56,793 bases of DNA from an uncultured Acidimicrobiaceae bacterium. Its GTDB lineage: Bacteria > Actinomycetota > Acidimicrobiia > Acidimicrobiales > RAAP-2. Location: positions 1 through 56,793 of the forward strand of contig CAIQOJ010000104.1 in assembly GCA_903873395.1 (NCBI GenBank). The letters are read 5' to 3'. The stretch's first letter is position 1. Every line of letters starts with the position of its first letter. The notes under the pieces are model-generated. The model worked only from the letters and a program-made list of their open reading frames with translations. It was not told the origin of the DNA and did not search any database. Both the position numbers and the translations under genes were made by a program. Below, one piece after another: positions 30,999-40,631 of this stretch.

Positions 30999-31085
30999 GG
31001 CTGCAGCGTAGGGGGCTGTTCACCCAGCGTGGCTGAATCGGTCGCACTGCTGACACGCTGGACCTCCGGTAGGTACGCTCAGCCC

Positions 31086-32363
31086 ATGGCCGTCGGGGGC
31101 ACTACCGCTACACGGTGGACAGCGGGGGTCTTGGCCGCCTCCATCGTCCTCGTGGCCACCGTTGCCGTCGTTGCTTCCGGGACAGAACCCACCGGTGCAG
31201 CCGCACCCCACCCATCAGCAACGTCACACCCTGCAAACATCACGCTCAGCGCCTTCTACCAACCACCCGCACACCTCACCGATGCCCCGGCGGGGACGCT
31301 GGTCCGCAAGCAGGCCCTCGCCATCGACCGCTCCTTACCCGCCGGCACTCGATCCTGGCGGATCGTCTTTCACTCTCGGACAGCCAGCGGACGGGATCTC
31401 ATCGAGTCCGGCATGGTCGTCGTTCCTGGAGGCACCCCGCCTCCCGGTGGATTTCCCATCGTGAGCTGGGCGCATGGGACCACTGGCGTGGCGTCGAACT
31501 GCGCCCCCTCGCGTTCGGGCACCGGATCGATCCCCGGACTGAGGACCATGGTGGCAAAGCGGATGATCGTGGCCGCTGCCGACTATCGCGGACTAGGTGT
31601 CGCTGGCCTGCATCCTTACCTGGTGGGGAAAGCCGAAGGCGAAGACGTCCTTGATGCCGCCCGAGCAGCTCGCCATCTGGCTGGATCAGCGGCGTCCGAT
31701 GCCGTGGTGGTGGCAGGCTTCTCCCAAGGCGGGCAGGCTGCGCTCTTCGCTGGTGAACTCGCTTCGTCCTATGCGCCCGACCTCTTCGTCGCTGGCGTGG
31801 CGGCAATTGCTCCGGTCACCTCGGTGCTCGATCTAGCCCCCACCGGCAACACTCCTCCCCCATCTGGTCAGTCGGCATTCAGCGCCTCGGTGCTGTGGTC
31901 ATGGGCTCACCTGTATCCGTCGGTGAAGCTGGCTTCCGTGCTCACGCCGGCCGGTTTGGCGGATCTCGATGTTGTCCAGTCGTCCTGCATCGACCAGGTC
32001 GCCTCGGTCTACGACCCCGCTCCACCCGATCGATTCTTCCAGCCAGGCTGGCAGCGCACGGCTGGCGTGGTGGCCGCCAACCGAACCAACAGCCCCGGAT
32101 CTGCGCCGACGACCTCGCCAGTACTCATCGTCCAAGGGACGGCGGACGAAGTCATCCCCTTTGGTCGGACGACCCAATTCGTGGCTGACCGGTTGTGCCG
32201 CACGCAGTATGACGCAGTGGACTTCGTGACTCTTCCCGGGACTGGGCACGCACAAACGATGGAGGATGCGACATCCATCTTGGCCTCTTGGATCACCCAA
32301 CGCCTCGAAGGGGTGGCGATGGAGGATTCCTGTTCGACCGGAGTCCTCGGAGCCGCCAACTGA
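31086..32363 (+). CDS. Secreted LIP-family lipase
   Basis: A 425-residue alpha/beta hydrolase of the secretory lipase (PF03583-like) group. A signal peptide occupies about residues 1-38 (hydrophobic VLAASIVLVATVAVVASG). The nucleophile elbow is VAGFSQGGQAAL, the acid is in QGTADEVIPF and the histidine in LPGTGHAQT. ATG 31086 gives the clean signal peptide. Probably exported, acting on lipids or esters outside the cell. It converges with ftsX. Confidence 0.88.
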   Translation: MAVGGTTATRWTAGVLAASIVLVATVAVVASGTEPTGAAAPHPSATSHPANITLSAFYQPPAHLTDAPAGTLVRKQALAIDRSLPAGTRSWRIVFHSRTASGRDLIESGMVVVPGGTPPPGGFPIVSWAHGTTGVASNCAPSRSGTGSIPGLRTMVAKRMIVAAADYRGLGVAGLHPYLVGKAEGEDVLDAARAARHLAGSAASDAVVVAGFSQGGQAALFAGELASSYAPDLFVAGVAAIAPVTSVLDLAPTGNTPPPSGQSAFSASVLWSWAHLYPSVKLASVLTPAGLADLDVVQSSCIDQVASVYDPAPPDRFFQPGWQRTAGVVAANRTNSPGSAPTTSPVLIVQGTADEVIPFGRTTQFVADRLCRTQYDAVDFVTLPGTGHAQTMEDATSILASWITQRLEGVAMEDSCSTGVLGAAN

Positions 32364-32366
32364 TCA

Positions 32367-32459
32367 GACGCAGCTCATGGGCCGTCTGCGTCATCCGATG
32401 AGCGCGCATGGGGCGGAGTACGCCGCCCAACACGGTGAGGCGTGATCTGCAGAGATCAC
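32367..32459. terminator. Two hairpins between lipase and ftsX
   Basis: GACGCAG/CTGCGTC (32367-32373/32386-32392) and GTGATCT-GCAG-AGATCAC (32442-32459) are 7-bp perfect stems in the convergent gap, the first just after the lipase stop. Neither has a T-run. Confidence 0.45.
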
Positions 32460-32484
32460 TGCTCAGGCTGTCGGAACTGTTGCC

Positions 32485-33375
32485 TCAGACGTCGAGGAAG
32501 CGGCGTACGGCGAAGGCCGAGCCAATCACGCCCACGCCCACGCCCACGATGGACACCAGGAGGCAGGTGCCGAAGACCTCCCAGCCCGACAGGGACATCT
32601 GCGTGATGATGTTGTTGGTGCTGGCCGCCGCGTTGGTTTGATTGAGACCGATCCCCCAGTAGAGGGCCAGGACGACGAGTACAGCCACGCCAGCTCCCAG
32701 CAGCCCCTGGACCAAGCCCTCGGCCATGAACGGAAGTCGGATGAACCAGTTGGTGGCCCCGACCAACTTCATGACCGAGACCTCGCGGCGTCGGGCGAAG
32801 ATGGCCATGCGAATGGTGTTCAAGATGAGCACCGACGCAGACAGCAACAGGACCACCGCCACGGTTAAGAAGACCCATTGGAGCACTCGGATCACACCCT
32901 GCATGGTCTTGATGGCTTGGCCGGGATACTTCACGTCGAACACGCCAGGTTTCCCATGAAATGCCTGATAGACGGCAGGCGCCTGTGACGGGTCGTTGAG
33001 CACGCACCGGAACGATGCCGGGTACTGCTCTTGGGCTGTGGCAGCAAGCTCGTCGGGCGGAAGCACGATCTTGGCCTCGTTGTAGTCATAGGCCTGGCTC
33101 TTGTAGTCGCAGACTTTGACATAGGGCGACTGGCGCAGCTGCGCCTGAATGGCATCGGTCTGCGCCGGTCCCGCTGCGGGCTGCACCCAGACAATGGTCT
33201 GCACGCCGTTCTGCCACAGGTGCGTTGCCTTCGATGCCCCCTGCTTGAGCAGGAGCGCCGATCCCACGAGGGCCAGCGACACGGCAACCGTGAGAACGGC
33301 GGCAGCCGTCATGAGGCGGTTGCGCCATAGGTTGGTAGCGGCTTCCCGGGAGACGTAGGCGGCGGAAAGTGCCAT
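32485..33375 (-). CDS. ftsX: Cell division permease-like protein FtsX
   Basis: A 296-residue protein with the FtsX topology: an N-terminal helix (about 20-44), a long extracellular domain (about 45-165), then three helices (about 168-192, 218-240 and 265-285). With FtsE it forms an ABC-type complex that activates peptidoglycan hydrolases through the extracellular loop. It starts one base overlapping the ftsE stop (TGATG), so the two are translationally coupled. Confidence 0.95.
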   Translation of the reverse strand: MALSAAYVSREAATNLWRNRLMTAAAVLTVAVSLALVGSALLLKQGASKATHLWQNGVQTIVWVQPAAGPAQTDAIQAQLRQSPYVKVCDYKSQAYDYNEAKIVLPPDELAATAQEQYPASFRCVLNDPSQAPAVYQAFHGKPGVFDVKYPGQAIKTMQGVIRVLQWVFLTVAVVLLLSASVLILNTIRMAIFARRREVSVMKLVGATNWFIRLPFMAEGLVQGLLGAGVAVLVVLALYWGIGLNQTNAAASTNNIITQMSLSGWEVFGTCLLVSIVGVGVGVIGSAFAVRRFLDV

Positions 33376-34208
33376 CAGGGACGGGCCATCGTCTGATCAG
33401 ACACGTTGGGATCAGACGCGTTGGGAGTTGCACCGGTCCCCGAAACCTCGCCCTCGGGGGCAGCGGTCGGGAACTGCTCGACGAGTGCGCCGGTCGGTGA
33501 GCCTGCGCCTGCAGCCTGGGTCTCACCATCAAGGTCATAGACCCCATGCGCTTGGTCGCGTATGAGGATGCCTCGATCGAGTTCGATGACCCGTCGACGC
33601 ATCTGATTCACCATGCCGGCATCATGGGTGGCGATGATGACCGTCGTTCCGGTCCGGTTGATCCGATCCAGAAGTCGCATGATGCCGAGACTGGTGGTGG
33701 GATCCAAGTTGCCGGTCGGTTCATCGGCCAAGAGGATCAAGGGGCGGTTCACGAACGCTCGGGCCACAGCGACTCGTTGCTGCTCGCCGCCGGAAAGTTC
33801 ACCAGGCAGGTTGTTCCGCTTCTTGGTCAGACCCACAAGGTCGAGGACCTGGGGAACTTGGGAGGCGATGACGTGTTTGGGCCGCCCGATGACCTCAAGT
33901 GCGAAGGCGACGTTCTCGAAGACCGTCTTGTTGGGAAGCAGGCGGAAGTCCTGGAAGACGCACCCGATGTTGCGCCGCAGGTAGGGAATCCGCCATTTGG
34001 GCAGATTCCCAATCTCCTTGCCGGCCTCCCAGATGCGCCCAGAATCCGGTGACTCTTCGCGCAACAGCAAGCGGATGAATGTCGTCTTTCCTGAACCCGA
34101 CGGGCCGACCAGGAACACGAACTCGCCCTTGTCGATCTCGACCGAGCAGTCCTTGAGGGCGACCGTGGAACCCTTGTACGTCTTGGTGACGTTTTGGAAC
34201 GTGATCAT
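33375..34208 (-). CDS. ftsE: Cell division ATP-binding protein FtsE
   Basis: A 277-residue ATPase with Walker [11 protein letters not shown], signature [14 protein letters not shown] and Walker [13 protein letters not shown]. It is longer than the typical 225-residue FtsE: the last 50 residues are Ala/Gly/Pro/Thr-rich and probably disordered. Partner of FtsX on the inner face of the membrane. It lies 136 bases downstream of prfB on the same strand, the usual actinobacterial order. Confidence 0.95.
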   Translation of the reverse strand: MITFQNVTKTYKGSTVALKDCSVEIDKGEFVFLVGPSGSGKTTFIRLLLREESPDSGRIWEAGKEIGNLPKWRIPYLRRNIGCVFQDFRLLPNKTVFENVAFALEVIGRPKHVIASQVPQVLDLVGLTKKRNNLPGELSGGEQQRVAVARAFVNRPLILLADEPTGNLDPTTSLGIMRLLDRINRTGTTVIIATHDAGMVNQMRRRVIELDRGILIRDQAHGVYDLDGETQAAGAGSPTGALVEQFPTAAPEGEVSGTGATPNASDPNVSDQTMARP

Positions 34209-34344
34209 GAGGAAGTGTGCAGACCACTCAAGCGCCGATGCGCAGAAGGTGGATACTTCTTCATGTTACCCGGGGGTGGTCCGGAATCGAGGCACGCCCG
34301 CTGACCTGGGATGACTTCGGGTCCGCCCAGGGCCTTCGACAACC

Positions 34345-35499
34345 TCACGTACCCCGACGCTGCTCAGCTCCTCGACGCAGTTCGGCTTCGATGAGCATGT
34401 CGATATCTCCATCCAATACGGCATCCACGTTGCCCGTCTCTGCGTTGGTCCGCAGGTCCTTGACGAGTTGGTAGGGCGCCATCACGTAGGAGCGGATCTG
34501 ATTGCCCCAGGCGTTCTCGGTCCTGTCCCCCGCCAACTGATTCAAGGTGGCTTGATGCTCGGCCCGCTGGCGTTCGGCCAACTTGGCCCCGAGCACCTGC
34601 ATCGCCTTGGTCTTGTTCTGGGTCTGGCTGCGCTGGTTCTGGCAGGTCACAACGATCCCGGTCGGCAAGTGGGTGATACGCACCGCTGAGTCCGTCTTGT
34701 TCACGTGCTGGCCTCCGGCGCCCGACGACCTGTAGGTGTCGATGCGGAGGTCTTTTTCATCGATGTCGACCTGGTCGGACACATCCTCCAGGAACGGCAC
34801 CACGTCCAACGAAGCGAAACTGGTCTGACGTCGATGCTGAGCGTCAAATGGGGACATCCGCACCAAGCGATGCACACCGCGCTCGGCGGCCAGCATCCCG
34901 AAGGCATAGCGGCCGCGGACGATGAAGGTCGCCGAGGCCAGCCCGGCCTCTTGGCCGGGCGTGGCCTCTTCTACTTCGATGGCGAAGCCACGTCGCTCGG
35001 CCCATCGGGTGTACATGCGCAGCATCATCTCGGCCCAGTCAGCGGCATCGGTGCCACCAGCACCGGCATGGATCTCGGCCACGGCGTCACCGTCGTCGTA
35101 CTCGCCGCCGAAAAGCGCCCGCAGTTCAACGACCCCGAATCGTCGGTCGAGGTCGGTCACCACGTCTTCGACTTCATGTCGCAACGACTCGTCGCCTTCT
35201 TCGACCATGAGTTCGTGGAGCGTCTCGGCATCAGACAGCCGTTCGGCCAACAAGTCCAAAAGGTCCAGATCCTCGGTGACGCGCCCCAAGGCCGTGGTCA
35301 CTTCTCGGGCCTGGTCGGGGTCGTCCCAAAGATCAGGAGCCGAAGCCACAGCCTCGAGCTCAGCCTTCCGTTCGGCCAGCGCATCTGCTCCGAGAAAGCG
35401 ACGGGTCTCCTCCAGGCGGGCACCCAACGAAGCCAGAGCCTCAGGCAGGTCCGTGCGAGCCTGTTCGGCCTCTCCCTTTCCAGGGGCGTCGGCGGCCAC
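34345..35499 (-). CDS. prfB: Peptide chain release factor 2
   Basis: A 384-residue protein that ends translation at UGA and UAA. The GGQ catalytic motif is in SSGAGGQHVNKTDSAVRI and the stop-codon reading tripeptide is SPF (RMSPFDAQHRRQTSF), which identifies RF2. The frame is continuous, so the programmed frameshift of E. coli prfB is absent. I choose GTG 35499, which starts one base after the secA stop; a GTG at 35538 inside secA is possible. Neither has a clear Shine-Dalgarno, suggesting coupling to secA. Confidence 0.95.
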   Translation of the reverse strand: MAADAPGKGEAEQARTDLPEALASLGARLEETRRFLGADALAERKAELEAVASAPDLWDDPDQAREVTTALGRVTEDLDLLDLLAERLSDAETLHELMVEEGDESLRHEVEDVVTDLDRRFGVVELRALFGGEYDDGDAVAEIHAGAGGTDAADWAEMMLRMYTRWAERRGFAIEVEEATPGQEAGLASATFIVRGRYAFGMLAAERGVHRLVRMSPFDAQHRRQTSFASLDVVPFLEDVSDQVDIDEKDLRIDTYRSSGAGGQHVNKTDSAVRITHLPTGIVVTCQNQRSQTQNKTKAMQVLGAKLAERQRAEHQATLNQLAGDRTENAWGNQIRSYVMAPYQLVKDLRTNAETGNVDAVLDGDIDMLIEAELRRGAEQRRGT

Positions 35500-35500
35500 G

Positions 35501-38257
35501 TCAGGCAGCGCCGTGGCAGAGCTTGAACTTCTTGCCACTTCCGCACCAGCACGGATCGTTCCGGCCGATCTTCTCCCGGTCCGACTTCACGATGGGGGCT
35601 TGGGTCGCCTCAGAGTCGAACATCGAGGTCTCGTCGAAGGGGGATCCACCCGCCACCGCGGCAGCTGCCTCGATCTCCTCAGGGGTGGCTGCAGCAAATG
35701 CTGCGGTGATGGCGGCATCCCCCATGACCGGGTCTTCGGCGGCCACATAGCTGGCCTGAGCAAGATCCGGCTCGGCTGCCTCTTCGCTGAGCACCTGGAC
35801 GTGGAATACATAGCGCAGGTAGTCGTCGTCGATGGACTCCATCAGTTTGGCGAACATGGCGAAACCCTCGCGTTGCCATGCCACCAACGGATCCTGATTG
35901 CCCATGGCCCGAAGGTTGATGCCTTCTCGGAGGTAGTCCATGTCGGCCAGGTGGTCCTGCCAACGCTGGTCGATGATCTGAAGCATGATGTCCCGCTCGA
36001 GCTGGCGGGCAGTGTCGGCGCCACCGGGGATGGTGTCATCGCGTTCGGCATACAGCTCGAGTGCCTCGGTGATGACGCTCTCGGTGACCTGGCCAGCGGT
36101 GACAGCCTCAGCGAAGTCCTCTGCGACGAACTTGGTGGGGTAGTACTGGCCGATCTCGATGATCAGTCTCGCCAGGTCCCACTCTTCGGGGTAGTCCGAA
36201 GGGCAGGCATCGGCCACTACGGCGGTCATGGTCTCGTGGAGCAGCTCGACCGTGTGCTCTTGCAGGTCTTCGCCATCGATGACCTGCAGGCGCCGCCCGT
36301 AAATGACCTTGCGCTGCTCGTTCATCACGTTGTCGTACTTCAGGACGTCTTTACGAGACTCTGCGTTGCGCCCTTCGACGGTGTTCTGCGCCCGTTCGAT
36401 GGCCTTCGTCACCATCTTGGCCTCGATGGGCACTTCGTCAGGCAGTGCCCGACCCATGACCCAGTTCATGGCCCCCGTGGCGAACAAACGCATCAGATCG
36501 TCTTCGAGTGAAAGGAAGAACCGGCTTTCTCCGGGCTCACCCTGTCGGCCCGACCGGCCTCGCAACTGGTTGTCGATGCGACGCGACTCATGGCGTTCGG
36601 AGCCGAGCACGTAGAGCCCGCCCAGCTCACGGACCTGCTCGCCGAGTGCCTTGCACTCACTGGCGCGCTCCTCTTCGAGACGTGCGAGCTCAGCGGCACC
36701 CTCCTCGCTGGCCGGGTCGAGGCCCTTGGCCACCACCTCCCGGTGGGCGAGCCCTTCGGGATTACCTCCCAGAAGGATGTCCACACCACGGCCAGCCATG
36801 TTGGTGGCCACGGTCACCGCTCCCGGCCTACCGGCCTGAGCGACGATCTCCGCCTCACGGAAGTGCTGCTTGGCGTTGAGCACCTCATGGGCAACTCCGC
36901 GCTTCTCCAGCAGACGCGAAAGATGTTCGGACTTCTGCACCGAGGCGGTGCCGACGAGGACCGGCTGGCCAGTGGCCGTGCGCTCAAGGATGTCCTCGAC
37001 CACCGCGGCGAACTTGGCGTCCTCGGTCTTGTAGATCAGGTCAGGCTGATCGACCCGCTGGGGTGGACGATTGGGCGGGATCGGCACTACGGGGAGTTCA
37101 TAGGTATTGGCGAACTCGCCAGCCTCGGTCTCGGCCGTGCCGGTCATGCCTCCGAGCTTGGCGTACAGCCGGAAATAGTTCTGGAGGGTGACGGTGGCCC
37201 AGGTGTGGTTCTCTTCTTTGATCCGCACCCGCTCTTTGGCCTCGACGGCCTGGTGGAGTCCGTCGGACCATCGGCGGCCTTCGAGAGTGCGACCGGTGAA
37301 CTCGTCGACGATGTGGACCTCGCCCTGGGCAACCAAGTAGTCCTTGTCGCGTCGGTAGAGCTCTTTGGCCAAGAGCGCTTGGGTCAGATGATGCACATGG
37401 TTGACCGAGACGGCGTCGTAGAGATTGTCGACTCCCAACTGCCGCTCGACCTTCTCGATGCCGGCCTCGGTGGGTACGACGGTGCGCTTCTCTTCGTCGA
37501 CCTCGTAGTCCTCTTCGGCCCGCAAGGTGCGAACGATCCCGGCGAACTGGTAATAGAGCTGAGCGGACTCAGCGGCTGGTCCGGAGATGATGAGTGGGGT
37601 CCTGGCTTCATCGATGAGGATTGAGTCGACCTCATCGATGATGGCGTAGTGGTGGCCACGCTGGACCATGGTCTCTTTCGAACGAGCCATGTTGTCGCGC
37701 AGGTAGTCGAAACCCAACTCGGTGTTGGTCCCGTAGGTGATGTCTGACGCATACGCCTGGCGCTTGGCTTCCGCATCGGTGATGTCAGGGCCGACCCGGC
37801 CGACAGTCAGTCCGAGGAACTGATGAAGCCGACCCATCCACTCCGAGTCGCGGGTAGCCAGATAGTCGTTGACCGTGACCACGTGGACACCATTGCCGGC
37901 AAGGGCATTGAGGTAGACCGGCAGGGTCGAGACCAGGGTCTTGCCCTCCCCAGTCTTCATCTCGGCAATCCATCCGAAGTGGAGTGCCATGCCCCCCATC
38001 AGCTGGACATCGAAGTGCCGCTGACCGAGCACACGCCATCCAGCCTCACGGACCAGTGCGAATGACTCGATCAGAAGATCCTCGAGGCTCTCGCCATTGT
38101 CGAGGCGGGTCCGGAACTCGGCCGTCATGGCGGCAAGTTCGGCGTCCGAACGTCCCTCCATCTCCGACTCAAGGGCGTTGACGAGTGGCACCAGCTCAGT
38201 GAGCCGACGAACCTTCTTTCCCTCACCAGCGCGCAGAACTTTGGAGAACATGCTCAT
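35501..38257 (-). CDS. secA: Preprotein translocase ATPase SecA
   Basis: A 918-residue motor of the Sec export pathway. Walker A is EMKTGEGKTL near residue 100 and the DEAD-like motif is IIDEVDSILIDEARTPLIIS. A preprotein-crosslinking domain lies after residue 225, and GSERHESRRIDNQLRGRSGR is the motif VI region. The C-terminal zinc finger is intact (NDPCWCGSGKKFKLCHG), so SecB-type or lipid interaction is kept. prfB follows with translational coupling and hpf lies upstream, a familiar actinobacterial order. Confidence 0.97.
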   Translation of the reverse strand: MSMFSKVLRAGEGKKVRRLTELVPLVNALESEMEGRSDAELAAMTAEFRTRLDNGESLEDLLIESFALVREAGWRVLGQRHFDVQLMGGMALHFGWIAEMKTGEGKTLVSTLPVYLNALAGNGVHVVTVNDYLATRDSEWMGRLHQFLGLTVGRVGPDITDAEAKRQAYASDITYGTNTELGFDYLRDNMARSKETMVQRGHHYAIIDEVDSILIDEARTPLIISGPAAESAQLYYQFAGIVRTLRAEEDYEVDEEKRTVVPTEAGIEKVERQLGVDNLYDAVSVNHVHHLTQALLAKELYRRDKDYLVAQGEVHIVDEFTGRTLEGRRWSDGLHQAVEAKERVRIKEENHTWATVTLQNYFRLYAKLGGMTGTAETEAGEFANTYELPVVPIPPNRPPQRVDQPDLIYKTEDAKFAAVVEDILERTATGQPVLVGTASVQKSEHLSRLLEKRGVAHEVLNAKQHFREAEIVAQAGRPGAVTVATNMAGRGVDILLGGNPEGLAHREVVAKGLDPASEEGAAELARLEEERASECKALGEQVRELGGLYVLGSERHESRRIDNQLRGRSGRQGEPGESRFFLSLEDDLMRLFATGAMNWVMGRALPDEVPIEAKMVTKAIERAQNTVEGRNAESRKDVLKYDNVMNEQRKVIYGRRLQVIDGEDLQEHTVELLHETMTAVVADACPSDYPEEWDLARLIIEIGQYYPTKFVAEDFAEAVTAGQVTESVITEALELYAERDDTIPGGADTARQLERDIMLQIIDQRWQDHLADMDYLREGINLRAMGNQDPLVAWQREGFAMFAKLMESIDDDYLRYVFHVQVLSEEAAEPDLAQASYVAAEDPVMGDAAITAAFAAATPEEIEAAAAVAGGSPFDETSMFDSEATQAPIVKSDREKIGRNDPCWCGSGKKFKLCHGAA

Positions 38258-38298
38258 GGACTGCTCACTCTACTGCCGACCCCTGGCCAGGCCTGCCG

Positions 38299-38333
38299 CG
38301 ACCCCGTCACCACCACCCGGCGGGACGGGGTCG
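38299..38333 (-). terminator. Hairpin between hpf and secA
   Basis: A 10-bp perfect stem (CGACCCCGTC/GACGGGGTCG) with a 15-base loop lies in the 114-base gap between hpf and secA. There is no T-run. It may end the hpf transcript or attenuate read-through into secA. Confidence 0.45.
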
Positions 38334-38371
38334 CCGACCTACGGCGTCGTCTTGCGTCGGGGAACTCCCCC

Positions 38372-38731
38372 TCAGGCGGTGCGCACGTTCATGTAGAGCA
38401 CCCGGCCTGACTTGGGGTGACGAGGGTGCGAACGTCCAACGACACGTCCCTTGGCCCGCTCGATCTGGTGCTCCAGTTTGTTCATGACCAAATCGACCGC
38501 GGCCATGGGCGTAGGAGCGGCAGCCCGAGCCCGCACCGTGCGGCCATGCCCAGTCATCACCACCTCACAACACTCCCGATCGACGATTCGTCGATTGTGT
38601 TCCTCGGTGAAGTGGACCTCGGCCCGCTCCAGTCCTGGACAGTGGTGGCCCAATCGGCGCACCTTCTCCTCGGCAAGGGCTCTCACCTCGTCGGACACGA
38701 TCTTCCTGCCATGCGTGACAACAACGTCCAC
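38372..38731 (-). CDS. hpf: Ribosome hibernation promoting factor, short type
   Basis: A 119-residue RaiA/HPF-family protein that binds the 30S decoding region of idle ribosomes. VDVVVTHGRKIVSDEVRALA opens the fold, and a beta-rich core with RAEVHFTEEHNRRIVDRE and a second helix (VDLVMNKLEHQIERAKGR) follows. The long-type C-terminal dimerisation domain is absent, so it is a short form. The GTG start at 38731 is fixed by AGGAGG seven bases upstream (the complement lies at 38739-38744). The open frame upstream is rich in charged low-similarity sequence. Confidence 0.88.
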   Translation of the reverse strand: MDVVVTHGRKIVSDEVRALAEEKVRRLGHHCPGLERAEVHFTEEHNRRIVDRECCEVVMTGHGRTVRARAAAPTPMAAVDLVMNKLEHQIERAKGRVVGRSHPRHPKSGRVLYMNVRTA

Positions 38732-39254
38732 TGCGCTGCCTCCTGGGCTCTGATCATCGAGTACTGCGGGATCACCTACTGGGTGTGGCCGGGCCTCCTG
38801 CTCGGTCGTCGGCGGATAGTTGACGGGTACATCATGAGCGGCGTGCGGCTGACCTGGTCTTTGACCCCACACTCGCCTGCAGGGAGTGTTGCGCCCGAGT
38901 CCCGGCGGCACCTGTCCGAGGTGGACAGACCCCCTGCGGGACCACAGAGTGGACGCGTCGACTCCTCTCCGCCGGCCCCCGACAGCCGGGGACTCACCGG
39001 GCAGGACTTACTCCTAAGCCGCACCATGCTCAGCAACCACGAGTTGCCTTACGTGGGTCGTTTCGCCTGCGACTGGCTTCGACTTGCAACCACAGACCCG
39101 CACGCTGCTCATGCTTTCGAGTGTACGCCTGCATCGCGCCAAATTGCAGTGTCCAATGGACATCTGCAACCAACATCTGACGTCAGCGTTCTCACCCAAG
39201 GTCGAACCTACGCTGACGCTGCCAGTTGTTTCCCGCACGTCTCCCACACCGAGC
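38732..39254. other. hpf upstream intergenic region
   Basis: About 520 bases without a supported gene. It holds the hpf Shine-Dalgarno, GC-rich hairpin-forming stretches (for example the CTGTCC/GGACAG arms near 38912-38929) and a more AT-rich block near 39140-39190 with a palindrome. Open frames on both strands show no family. A long hpf leader or small RNA is possible but not shown. Confidence 0.5.
39144..39169. promoter_or_regulatory. Near-perfect palindrome, possible operator
   Basis: TTGCAGTGTCC-AAT-GGACATCTGCAA pairs along its full length with a single bulged base. It lies in the non-coding stretch before hpf. A 16-base portion is also present at 1030-1045. Confidence 0.4.
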
Positions 39255-40301
39255 TCAGGCGGGACCGGCGAGCTCCTGCTCGATCTCTTCGACTGCAGGT
39301 GCAGGGCCCGGGTCGATGCCCTCGTGACCAGCAAGCAACAGCGAGACCGCATCGCCCACCATGGCCAAATCGATCAGTTGGGCCAAGTCCCCTTCGCCGG
39401 CGGCTTGGACATCGATGATGTCGGCCACTACCTCGCGCATGGCTTCGGCCACAAGATCGAACCGACGGGTGATCTGCGGATGCTCCGCGTCATGACGCAA
39501 GTTGACCAGAGTGATCATCTGCCGCGTGGCATCACCGTTCTGCCCCCAGCCGGCCACCTCGTTGTGGTCTAGCTCGGGATGCACGTTCCAGAATGCGGGC
39601 GACTTGGCGTTGAGGTTGATCTGAGTCTTCCACCGACATGCTGCGGCTGCTCCGAGGTCCTGGGCGCTGTGGATGAGCGGGATCGTCCGGCCGATGCGCC
39701 TCGCCACCTCCTCGGCCATCGAACCGGGCCGGGTCAACTCGTCACGCCGTTGGCGCACCTGATCGATCGCTTGATCGATCCACTGACCAGCCCCCGGGAA
39801 GAGGCCCGTCTGCTCGAGGACGACCAGCGGTGGGATCGCCAGTGCGCCCAACGCCGCACGTGCCCGAGGGATCGTGTCGTCAATGCCTATCGAAGGCACC
39901 TCCCACTCCCGGGCCAACCTGGCGAGTTCACCCTGGCCCGAGATGACCACCATGGCGGCACCGGATTCATACGCACTCGCCGCGGCCTCCAACGTCTCTT
40001 CGGCATCTCCCGAGAACGACACGGCAAAGACGAGCGATCCTGTCCCGATGAAGTCGGGAGGTTCATAGCCCTTTACGACGGTGACCGGAACCGGCATGAA
40101 CGGCGCAGCTACAGCTTGAAGGACGTCCCCCGCGAACCCGCTGTCCCCCATGCCAAGGACGACGACGTTCTCCACTTGGTCATGGTCCGGCAGCCCGCGT
40201 AGATCGCTCGAGGCCGCAACGGCTTCGGCCACTTGCTCAGGAAGGCCTACCAGTGCCTCCCACATCCCGAGAGAGTCCACCGCCGCCGGCCGGACGGTCA
40301 T
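39255..40301 (-). CDS. SIS-domain sugar isomerase-like protein
   Basis: A 348-residue protein of the bifunctional phosphoglucose/phosphomannose isomerase-like group (similar to mycobacterial Rv3256c). The SIS signature is VLGMGDSGFAGDVLQ, and VFAVSFSGDAEETLEA is the phosphosugar-binding Ser-rich loop. I start at ATG 40301, overlapping the Trm112 gene end (ATGA). The neighbouring manB makes mannose-1-phosphate, so an isomerase or sensor role in mannose supply is a reasonable inference; the catalytic Glu/His of true isomerases was not checked. Confidence 0.85.
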   Translation of the reverse strand: MTVRPAAVDSLGMWEALVGLPEQVAEAVAASSDLRGLPDHDQVENVVVLGMGDSGFAGDVLQAVAAPFMPVPVTVVKGYEPPDFIGTGSLVFAVSFSGDAEETLEAAASAYESGAAMVVISGQGELARLAREWEVPSIGIDDTIPRARAALGALAIPPLVVLEQTGLFPGAGQWIDQAIDQVRQRRDELTRPGSMAEEVARRIGRTIPLIHSAQDLGAAAACRWKTQINLNAKSPAFWNVHPELDHNEVAGWGQNGDATRQMITLVNLRHDAEHPQITRRFDLVAEAMREVVADIIDVQAAGEGDLAQLIDLAMVGDAVSLLLAGHEGIDPGPAPAVEEIEQELAGPA

Positions 40302-40543
40302 GACTGCCCGGCACCTCCGGTCAACGCACCTTGTCCGCTCTCGGACTTGGCCCCCAGACGGGCGGCCTCGGTTGCGTCGACTGCTGTTGCCTCGTCGATC
40401 AGCATGACCGGGATCCCGTCCCGAACTGGGTAGGTGCGGTGCAGGCGGGGGTTGAAGAGGATGTCCTCGTCGGCGAAATACCACAGCGAGCCCTTGTCCT
40501 CGGGACAAGCCAGCACATCGATCAGCAGCGGGTCGAGTGTCAT
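40298..40543 (-). CDS. Trm112-family protein
   Basis: An 81-residue zinc-ribbon-like protein (PF03966). It begins MTLDPLLIDVLACPEDKGSL, and the RTYPVRDGIPVMLID ending is the family hallmark. Only one cysteine remains, so the zinc site of eukaryotic Trm112 is not intact, which is usual in bacterial members. AGGAGAGAG precedes the ATG. Coupled to the SIS gene by ATGA; function in bacteria is unclear (methyltransferase partner or none). Confidence 0.85.
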   Translation of the reverse strand: MTLDPLLIDVLACPEDKGSLWYFADEDILFNPRLHRTYPVRDGIPVMLIDEATAVDATEAARLGAKSESGQGALTGGAGQS

Positions 40544-40631
40544 CGTTGGATTCTCTCTCCTCTCCCGGATACCGGGATCGTGGCCCGCACTCGGGCCGGT
40601 CGTAGTGCCGACGTCCAGGCGCCGGCGTAGC

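Noticed and set aside
31029-31085. Upstream start of the secreted lipase
   Set aside because: Starting there adds 19 residues before the signal peptide and lacks a ribosome-binding site; ATG 31086 gives a clean signal sequence.
35380-35499. Programmed frameshift in prfB
   Set aside because: The reading frame is continuous through the N-terminal region, with no internal UGA as in E. coli.
38417-39418. Long plus-strand open frame over hpf and its upstream region
   Set aside because: It runs antisense to hpf, whose homology and ribosome-binding site are clear; the peptide has no recognisable domain.
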